Positions 6,996 to 10,934 of a stretch of DNA of 10,934 nucleotides are shown in pieces. Every line of letters begins with the position of its first letter. The first letter of the stretch is position 1. Position numbers and translations under genes: made by a program. The notes below the pieces were generated by a model, which was not told where the DNA came from, did no database searches, and saw only the letters and a list, made by a program, of their open reading frames with translations. This DNA comes from Gemmatimonadales bacterium UBA4456 (GTDB taxonomy: Bacteria; Gemmatimonadota; Gemmatimonadetes; Longimicrobiales; Gaopeijiaceae), in NCBI GenBank assembly GCA_002390225.1, contig DGOW01000004.1, positions 1 to 10,934 of the forward strand. The letters are read 5' to 3'.

Positions 6996-7835
6996 ATGTT
7001 GTCCTCGCCTCAACTCCCGACCGTTTCGTTGAGAACTTCGCGTTCACGGCTCATCCGCGTCGAGCTTCTGGTCCTCGGATCGGCGCTCCTCCTTTACCCC
7101 GGCCTCCGACCGGCGTCGCTCGACGCTCAGGTCAATATCGAGGTCCTGCGTACAGACAGTCTTCCGCTGGGTCGTTCCGGTTCGGTCGGTGGTGACCTGT
7201 CGATCCGCACCGGCAATGTGGACTTCGTCGCGCTGGACGTTCGCGGGCGTGTGTACGACGTGTTCCCGACGGAAACCCGACTCCTGGTCGGGAACGGAGG
7301 ACTGGGCTTCCTCGCTCAGAGTCGCTTCGCGTCCAACGGCCTTCTGCACTATCGACGTTCGTACACCGAAGTCTCTCCCTACGCTGACCCCGAGTGGTTT
7401 GGGCAACTCAACTACGACCGTGCCCAGCGGCTGACCTTCCGAGCGCTGATCGGGGGTGGCGTCCGAACCGCGTTCGCACAGGGCGCATGGGGACAGTTCG
7501 GAGCAGGCTCTTCCGGTATGCTCGAATACGAGCGCCTGGCGCTTGACGAGGCCGCGGTCCACCCGAAACGCACATTACAGGTGCGGTGGAGCAACTTCCT
7601 CACACTTCGTGTCGTTCCCTCGGAGACCTTCGTCATCACGTCGACGACATACGTTCAGTCGGCGCTGGCGGATCTCGGCGACTATCGGGCACTCGAGAAT
7701 CTCCGTCTATCAGCATCGGTGACCGCGACCCTGGCGCTCACGGTCAGCTTTGATCTGCGCTATGACAGCCGACCGCCAGACGGGCTCGCGGCGCTGGACA
7801 CACGGTTGCGAACCGGGGTGACCTACACGTACTGA
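6996..7835 (+). CDS. DUF481 / YdiY-like outer-membrane protein
   Basis: This 279-residue protein resembles the DUF481 family (E. coli YdiY, described as a salt-induced outer-membrane protein). The N-terminal region has a hydrophobic stretch VELLVLGSALLLYPGL and a probable cleavage near SLDAQ (about residue 45), so it is exported. The mature part shows repeated beta-strands: GDLSIRTGNVDFVALDVRG, GGLGFLAQSRFASNGLLHYR, LTFRALIGGGVRTAF and a final LTVSFDLRYDSRPP...RTGVTYTY ending in an aromatic residue, as expected of a small barrel. The ATG has no Shine-Dalgarno; the N-terminus before the hydrophobic core is long, so a TTG at 7029 is an alternative start. The beta-carbonic anhydrase gene follows after 60 bases on the same strand and may be co-transcribed. 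Its physiological role is unknown. The family call rests on pattern and C-terminal motif, not a search. Confidence 0.72.
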   Translation: MLSSPQLPTVSLRTSRSRLIRVELLVLGSALLLYPGLRPASLDAQVNIEVLRTDSLPLGRSGSVGGDLSIRTGNVDFVALDVRGRVYDVFPTETRLLVGNGGLGFLAQSRFASNGLLHYRRSYTEVSPYADPEWFGQLNYDRAQRLTFRALIGGGVRTAFAQGAWGQFGAGSSGMLEYERLALDEAAVHPKRTLQVRWSNFLTLRVVPSETFVITSTTYVQSALADLGDYRALENLRLSASVTATLALTVSFDLRYDSRPPDGLAALDTRLRTGVTYTY

Positions 7836-7895
7836 GCACCCCTTACCATTCTCCGACACTCCGGGTCTCATTCAACGACTATCCACCCGACGACC

Positions 7896-8513
7896 ATGCT
7901 CGCTCGCTCGAACAACCAAGAATCCCAGGCCAACATCTCGCCCCAGAGCGCAATCGAACGGCTCCGTGAGGGCAACCGCCGTTTTCTGGGCCGGACACCG
8001 CTCGAGCGGAACTGGGCGGACGACATCGCGACGACCGCAGCTGGCCAGTTCCCCTTCGCCATCGTTCTCGGATGTATCGATTCCCGCGTGCCGGTCGAGA
8101 CCGTCTTCGATCAGGGCATCGGTGACATCTTCACCTCACGCGTCGCCGGCAACATCGTCAACGAAGACATCCTCGGCAGTATGGAGTTCGCCTGCAAGCT
8201 CGCCGGCGCTAAAGCCATCCTCGTGCTCGGTCACACCGACTGCGGAGCGGTGAACGGTGCCATCCGCAAGACGCGCCTCGGCAACTTGAGCGCGCTCGTG
8301 AGCCAGATCGAGCCGGTCGTCGATGAGGTCGCAGCGTCTATGGATACAGAGGATCCGACGTTCGTCGACACCGTCGCCGAGGCCAACGTGGTCCGTACAA
8401 TCGATACGATTCGGCAGCAGAGCCCGGCCCTCGCAGAGATGGAAAACGCCGGAGAAATCGTGATCGTGGGGGCAATGTACGATGTGTCTTCCGGGCAGGT
8501 CCGTATTCTTTGA
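7896..8513 (+). CDS. Beta-class carbonic anhydrase
   Basis: This 205-residue zinc enzyme interconverts CO2 and bicarbonate, most likely in the cytoplasm since no signal peptide is seen. The zinc site is complete: C60 and D62-x-R64 in GCIDSRVP, and H113 and C116 in GHTDCGAV. The D62-R64 dyad needed for activity is intact. RVAGNIVNEDILGSMEFA (82-99) and the family-typical N-terminal ERLREGNRRF (21-30) are present, and the chain ends in the usual GAMYDVSSGQVRIL. Length is normal for the class. No Shine-Dalgarno precedes the ATG at 7896. It follows the DUF481-type gene by 60 bases and could share its transcript. A terminator-like hairpin (8611-8653) lies about 100 bases downstream. The assignment is secure; whether it serves bicarbonate supply, pH or CO2 handling cannot be told. 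Confidence 0.95.
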   Translation: MLARSNNQESQANISPQSAIERLREGNRRFLGRTPLERNWADDIATTAAGQFPFAIVLGCIDSRVPVETVFDQGIGDIFTSRVAGNIVNEDILGSMEFACKLAGAKAILVLGHTDCGAVNGAIRKTRLGNLSALVSQIEPVVDEVAASMDTEDPTFVDTVAEANVVRTIDTIRQQSPALAEMENAGEIVIVGAMYDVSSGQVRIL

Positions 8514-8547
8514 ACGAAGCCGCCCTTACGTCGGGAACTCCGGTCCA

Positions 8548-8578
8548 TTGACTGAGTGCGCTTTCGCCGCGATCTAAT
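8548..8578 (+). promoter_or_regulatory. Candidate sigma70-type promoter for the cold-shock gene
   Basis: TTGACT (5 of 6 to TTGACA) and TCTAAT (5 of 6 to TATAAT) are separated by 19 bases, slightly longer than ideal. Transcription would begin near 8585 and give a leader of about 165 bases before the cold-shock ATG. It is the best promoter-like pair in the gap by eye. Confidence 0.45.
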
Positions 8579-8610
8579 GATGTCTGGGAAGACCCGGACA
8601 TGCAGGATCA

Positions 8611-8653
8611 GGGGGTGGCTTCTCCTTCGCGAGATCCCATCCCCCCAATTTTT
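8611..8653 (+). terminator. Terminator-like hairpin between carbonic anhydrase and cold-shock genes
   Basis: GGGGGTGG (8611-8618) pairs with CCATCCCC (8637-8644) with one G-U pair and an 18-base loop, followed by CCAA and five T. This could end the carbonic anhydrase transcript. If the promoter at 8548 is real, it would lie inside the cold-shock leader and could act as an attenuator instead. Confidence 0.5.
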
Positions 8654-8654
8654 C

Positions 8655-8691
8655 GTGACGAAAGTCACACCCACGCGAACGAGTCGCGTGG
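8655..8691 (+). promoter_or_regulatory. Two adjacent hairpins in the cold-shock leader
   Basis: GTGAC-GAAA-GTCAC (8655-8668) is a 5-bp stem capped by a GNRA tetraloop. Two bases later CCACGCGA-ACGAG-TCGCGTGG (8671-8691) forms a perfect 8-bp stem. Together with the hairpin just upstream they make a compact three-hairpin leader ending 60 bases before the start codon. Structured leaders control stability and translation of cspA-type messages; that this one does so is inference. Confidence 0.5.
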
Positions 8692-8751
8692 TCTGTTAGG
8701 TCGGTAAGTACGTATTGCGTCGTTCCGACTTTATTAACCTGGGGAGCGCAC

Positions 8752-8958
8752 ATGCGTACCAAGGGCACCGTGAAGTGGTTCAATGATCAGAAAGGCTTCG
8801 GCTTCATCACTCCTGAAGACGGAAGCAAGGACTGCTTCGTCCATCACAGCGCCATCCAGGCCGAGGGTTTCAAGACCCTCGCCGAGGGCGCAACGGTTGA
8901 GTTCGACATCGTTGATGGGGCCAAGGGACCAGCGGCTGAGAACGTCGTCGCCCTATAG
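8752..8958 (+). CDS. Cold-shock protein, CspA family
   Basis: This 68-residue single cold-shock domain binds single-stranded RNA and DNA and acts as an RNA chaperone in the cytoplasm. The two nucleic-acid-binding motifs are clear: KGFGFI (RNP1, residues 14-19) and DCFVHH (RNP2-like, 27-32), with the preceding KGTVKWFND typical of the family. Length is the usual 65-70 residues. GGGGAG lies 5 bases before the ATG. The gene has a long structured leader (possible start of transcription near 8585) and two strong hairpins after its stop. Whether it is cold-induced or constitutive cannot be read from the protein; the leader hints at regulation. Confidence 0.96.
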   Translation: MRTKGTVKWFNDQKGFGFITPEDGSKDCFVHHSAIQAEGFKTLAEGATVEFDIVDGAKGPAAENVVAL

Positions 8959-8966
8959 CCATTAAG

Positions 8967-8996
8967 TCGAGTGACCCGTTTTTACGGGTCACTCGA
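8967..8996 (+). terminator. Strong hairpin just after the cold-shock gene
   Basis: TCGAGTGACCCGT and ACGGGTCACTCGA form a perfect 13-bp stem with a TTTT loop, 8 bases after the stop codon. No T-run follows on the plus strand, so it may act as a Rho-assisted or U-less terminator, or as a 3' end stabiliser. Confidence 0.65.
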
Positions 8997-9010
8997 TCGT
9001 AGTGCAAAGA

Positions 9011-9042
9011 ATGAGGCCGGTCCGCTTGCGGGCCGGCCTCAT
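9011..9042 (+). terminator. Second strong hairpin, tandem to the first
   Basis: ATGAGGCCGG (9011-9020) pairs with CCGGCCTCAT (9033-9042). Pairing continues inward through a T-G wobble and three more pairs to a CTTG loop, about 14 bp in all. It is followed by ACGTTTG, a poor T-run. With the preceding hairpin it probably isolates the highly expressed cold-shock unit from the lipoprotein gene. Confidence 0.6.
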
Positions 9043-9095
9043 ACGTTTGCGGGTGTGCGAACGCAGATTCGCTGCGGACGCGCGACCTGCGCTTC

Positions 9096-9102
9096 GAGGA
9101 GG
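9096..9102 (+). promoter_or_regulatory. Strong Shine-Dalgarno of the lipoprotein gene
   Basis: GAGGAGG ends 5 bases before the ATG at 9108. It is the best ribosome site in the window and fixes this start. Overlapping small dyads (such as CGCAG-ATTCG-CTGCG just upstream) could fold but are too short to weigh. Confidence 0.75.
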
Positions 9103-9107
9103 TACGC

Positions 9108-9539
9108 ATGAGCATACATCCCATCCATGGCTCCCTTGCCATTCTTCTGATTTTCGCAGCCTGCGGGGGTCAGAGCTATGCCGGGGAGACCTTCGATAGG
9201 ACAGCCCATGTCGACGTGTACTATGTGGAGGGCTCGGTAGAGCGGGACTTCAGCGTCATGGGGACCATCCAGAGCGGGAGTGCAGCAACGTTCGCAGAGT
9301 GGGAAGCAGATCTTGCGAGCCAGGCAATGGGCTTCGGCGCTGACGCGTTCCTCGTCGAAGGACTCTCCTCGACCGAGGCCAACTCAGTAGGCACAAACCG
9401 GGCGGATATGAACGGCCGGCCGCGGTATACACTGAACCTCAACGGCGGTGTGAGCAGCGTCGGAGGTGCAGAGCACCACACACGGCTCGCCGTTCCGATG
9501 ACCGGGCATACCATTCGACTACTGAAGTACGGCAGCTAG
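9108..9539 (+). CDS. Putative small lipoprotein of unknown function
   Basis: This 143-residue protein starts with a hydrophobic segment and a lipobox-like FAACGG with Cys at residue 19, so it is probably lipid-anchored after signal peptidase II cleavage. Two cautions: the -3 residue is Phe, and the N-region has His but no Lys or Arg. The mature part contains HVDVYYVEGSVERDFSVMGTIQ followed by an alpha segment and GFGADAFLVEG, a layout I associate with small bacterial lipoproteins that share a V-D-V-Y...GADA pattern, somewhat like DUF4156; this is a pattern impression only. The C-terminal third is polar, with little recognisable. A very strong Shine-Dalgarno precedes it. It stands alone between the cold-shock hairpins and a convergent sirtuin gene. 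Coding is well supported; function unknown. Confidence 0.78.
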   Translation: MSIHPIHGSLAILLIFAACGGQSYAGETFDRTAHVDVYYVEGSVERDFSVMGTIQSGSAATFAEWEADLASQAMGFGADAFLVEGLSSTEANSVGTNRADMNGRPRYTLNLNGGVSSVGGAEHHTRLAVPMTGHTIRLLKYGS

Positions 9540-9555
9540 CCTGTAGAGGCAGCTT

Positions 9556-9591
9556 CTCGGGCCTGTGCCCGAGGGCCGCCCGAAACGGGCG
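9556..9591 (+). terminator. Paired hairpins after the lipoprotein gene
   Basis: CTCGGGC-CTGT-GCCCGAG (7 bp, 9556-9573) is followed by CGCCCG-AAA-CGGGCG (6 bp, 9577-9591). They start 17 bases after the lipoprotein stop. No T-run follows. They probably end or protect the lipoprotein transcript; termination without a T-run is uncertain. Confidence 0.45.
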
Positions 9592-9693
9592 CGCCTGAGA
9601 CACGGGCAGAAGTACATGGGGGAGGGCATCTGGACTCGGGTGTCCTCCCCTGCCCACTCTGGGGCACCTCCACCGGGAGCCACTCCCAGCACG

Positions 9694-9718
9694 AGCCCAG
9701 CCACGCATCAGCTGGGCT
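9694..9718 (-). terminator. Hairpin over the sirtuin stop codon
   Basis: AGCCCAGC (9694-9701) and GCTGGGCT (9711-9718) form an 8-bp stem whose 9-base loop contains the sirtuin stop codon (9708-9710). No T-run follows on the minus strand. It may mark the 3' end of the sirtuin message, but it also lies partly in coding sequence. Confidence 0.35.
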
Positions 9719-10562
9719 GGAGGGCCTCGAAGAGGCGGGGCATCGCATCCCCGAGCCGGGCCTCGACCTTCGCCGTCGCGAGATCGTCCGCGCGGGTGGG
9801 GCCGAGATTGACGACCCCGATGGGAAGAGATCGCTCCGCGGCGCCGTAGACGAACCGGCGACCCGAATACACGGTGAGGGACGACCCCACCACCAGAAGC
9901 AGGTCGGCCCGGTCGACCATGCGCCAGCACTCTTCGACCCGGCGCTTCGGAACGTTCTCCCCGAAGAAGACGACGTCAGGCTTCAGCGTTCCGTCACACC
10001 GGTCACATCCCGGGACCAGGAAGTCCGCGTAACTCTCGTTACCGAGTTCCGCATCACCGTCGGGCGCAGACTCCACGCTGACAATGTCCTCGAGCCAGTG
10101 AGGGTTCTGACCTTCGAGCCTCTCCTGCATTTCCGAGCGCGTGACCTTCTCACCGCAATCGAGGCAGATGACCGACGCCAGGGAGCCGTGGAGCTCTACA
10201 ACGTCTCGGCTTCCTGCCTCGTGATGCAGTCCATCGACATTCTGTGTGATCAGACCCGTGAGGTGGCCTGCACGCTCCAGATCGGCGAGTGCCTTGTGGG
10301 CAGGGTTCGGTTCGGCTCGTCGCATCTTCACCCACCCCACGGAGCTGCGAGCCCAATACCGCTGGCGCGTTTCCATGGAACGCACGAAGTCACCGTACTG
10401 AACGGGTTTCCGAGCGTGGAGTCGGCCCCTCGGCCCACGGTAGTCAGGGATGCCCGACTCGGTAGAGCACCCCGCACCAGCCAGCACCACAGACCGGCGT
10501 CCTCGCATCAGGGACACGAGCGGAGAGAGATCGACGGCGGCTGTGGTCTCGGGCTGGGACAT
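9708..10562 (-). CDS. Sir2-family NAD-dependent protein deacylase, class II (SIRT4-like)
   Basis: Sirtuins remove acyl groups from lysines using NAD, releasing nicotinamide and O-acyl-ADP-ribose. From the ATG at 10562 the protein has 284 residues: NAD-binding GAGCSTESGIPDYRG (29-43), QNVDGLHHEAGS (107-118), catalytic H125 in ELHG, zinc cysteines C133, C136, C186 and C189, KPDVVFFGENVP (194-205) and GSSLTVY (226-232). RQRYWARSSVGW (66-77) followed by NPAH closely matches what I recall of human SIRT4, so this is class II, not the cobB-like class III. All key residues are present. An in-frame GTG at 10646 would add 28 residues with no family counterpart; neither start has a good ribosome site. 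It lies downstream of a beta-propeller-like gene on the same strand, possibly one transcript. Substrates are unknown; class II enzymes often have weak deacetylase but other deacylase or ADP-ribosyl activity. Confidence 0.93.
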   Translation of the reverse strand: MSQPETTAAVDLSPLVSLMRGRRSVVLAGAGCSTESGIPDYRGPRGRLHARKPVQYGDFVRSMETRQRYWARSSVGWVKMRRAEPNPAHKALADLERAGHLTGLITQNVDGLHHEAGSRDVVELHGSLASVICLDCGEKVTRSEMQERLEGQNPHWLEDIVSVESAPDGDAELGNESYADFLVPGCDRCDGTLKPDVVFFGENVPKRRVEECWRMVDRADLLLVVGSSLTVYSGRRFVYGAAERSLPIGVVNLGPTRADDLATAKVEARLGDAMPRLFEALQPS

Positions 10563-10676
10563 GATGTCGAGTAGGCCGAGGCCTGCCGAGAGTTCCGATG
10601 AAACGGGGCCCTCACCCGCGAAGGATGGGGCCCCGAAGTTGATCACCTGGCCGCGCGGTGGTCCGCGGCGCGGAGG

Positions 10677-10934
10677 TCAGCGGTTGTTCGGATCCCAGAG
10701 TCGGGGGATGAACTTGCTGAGCCCCTGCACAGGTCCCACCTCGCCAGCGATGACGTTGCCGTCGCGATCGACCGTGACACCCTCACCCATCGAGCCGTAG
10801 CCACCCATGCCCGACGCCCGCGCAGACATGTGCTCGGGCACGAAGTACCAGACCTCACCGGTCACGGCACTCCCGACACGAAGCCCCTTCCGCCAGCCAC
10901 CCGGGTTGTAGTTCTCGTCAGACTCCGAATCGAT
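10677..10934 (-). CDS. C-terminal end of an NHL / beta-propeller-like protein, 5' end beyond window
   Basis: The minus-strand frame is open from the window edge to TGA at 10677-10679, giving the last 85 residues. It reads GGWRKGLRVGSAVTGEVWYFVP, then GEGVTVDRDGNVIAGEVGPVQGLSKF. The stretch GVTVDRDGNVIAGEVGP is the typical blade motif of NHL-repeat and SMP-30-like propellers (usually GVAVDxxGNVYxAE). The GTG at 10863-10865 is internal and not a start. Enzyme or binding function cannot be decided from the C-terminus. The sirtuin start lies 114 bases beyond the stop. Gene reality is well supported; the propeller call is moderately so. Confidence 0.68.
   Translation of the reverse strand: MDSESDENYNPGGWRKGLRVGSAVTGEVWYFVPEHMSARASGMGGYGSMGEGVTVDRDGNVIAGEVGPVQGLSKFIPRLWDPNNR

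Noticed and set aside
7896..8513. A direct functional link between the carbonic anhydrase and the metal receptor
   Set aside because: Carbonic anhydrase uses zinc, but the genes are on opposite strands in different units and nothing else connects them.
9439..9930. A 163-residue minus-strand open frame over the sirtuin and lipoprotein ends
   Set aside because: It is Arg/Pro/Gly-rich, overlaps two supported genes, and looks like a shadow frame.
10563..10646. An N-terminal extension of the sirtuin from a GTG start
   Set aside because: The 28 extra residues match nothing in the family and the GTG has no ribosome site; the ATG at 10562 gives a normal-length class II sirtuin.
1..10934. Mobile elements, CRISPR arrays, tRNA or rRNA genes
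   Set aside because: I saw no transposase or integrase motifs, no spaced direct repeats, no cloverleaf-like sequences and no rRNA landmarks.

Overview
This is a GC-rich stretch of a Gram-negative-type (diderm) bacterial chromosome with densely packed, mostly housekeeping and envelope genes. The outer-membrane content (a TonB-dependent receptor, a CBM9-like/DUF5916 protein, a DUF481-type protein and a heptose epimerase for LPS) fits a diderm. The mix of DUF5916 protein, carboxypeptidase-regulatory-like receptor N-terminus and SIRT4-type sirtuin is what I would expect from Gemmatimonadota or a neighbouring phylum. That placement is inference from gene content only. No phage, transposon, CRISPR, tRNA or rRNA is visible, and no gene-free stretch exceeds 300 bases.

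Layout. Positions 1-1790 (+): the 3' part of a two-domain VOC (glyoxalase-fold) protein overlaps by ATGA with hldD, the ADP-heptose epimerase. Positions 1865-6874 (-): three genes read leftwards, in the order DUF5916 outer-membrane protein, a small His/Cys-rich exported protein, and a ZnuD-like TonB-dependent receptor with a His-rich loop. The last two look like a metal (probably zinc) uptake pair. Positions 6996-8513 (+), divergent from DUF5916: a DUF481-type outer-membrane protein and a beta-carbonic anhydrase. Positions 8514-8958 (+): a long structured leader and a CspA-family cold-shock gene, followed by two strong hairpins. Positions 9108-9539 (+): a small putative lipoprotein of unknown function. 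Positions 9708-10934 (-): a class II (SIRT4-like) sirtuin preceded by the 3' end of an NHL/beta-propeller-like protein that runs off the window.

Working together: the ZnuD-like receptor and the small His/Cys protein probably handle a divalent metal at the cell surface. The carbonic anhydrase nearby is a zinc enzyme, but nothing in the sequence proves a link. The most notable non-coding signal is the cold-shock leader: a possible promoter about 170 bases upstream of the start codon is followed by a terminator-like hairpin and two further perfect hairpins, which resembles in outline the long regulatory leaders of cspA-type genes. No clearly new multi-gene system was found. The best candidates for something undescribed are the small His/Cys protein, the cold-shock leader and the orphan lipoprotein.
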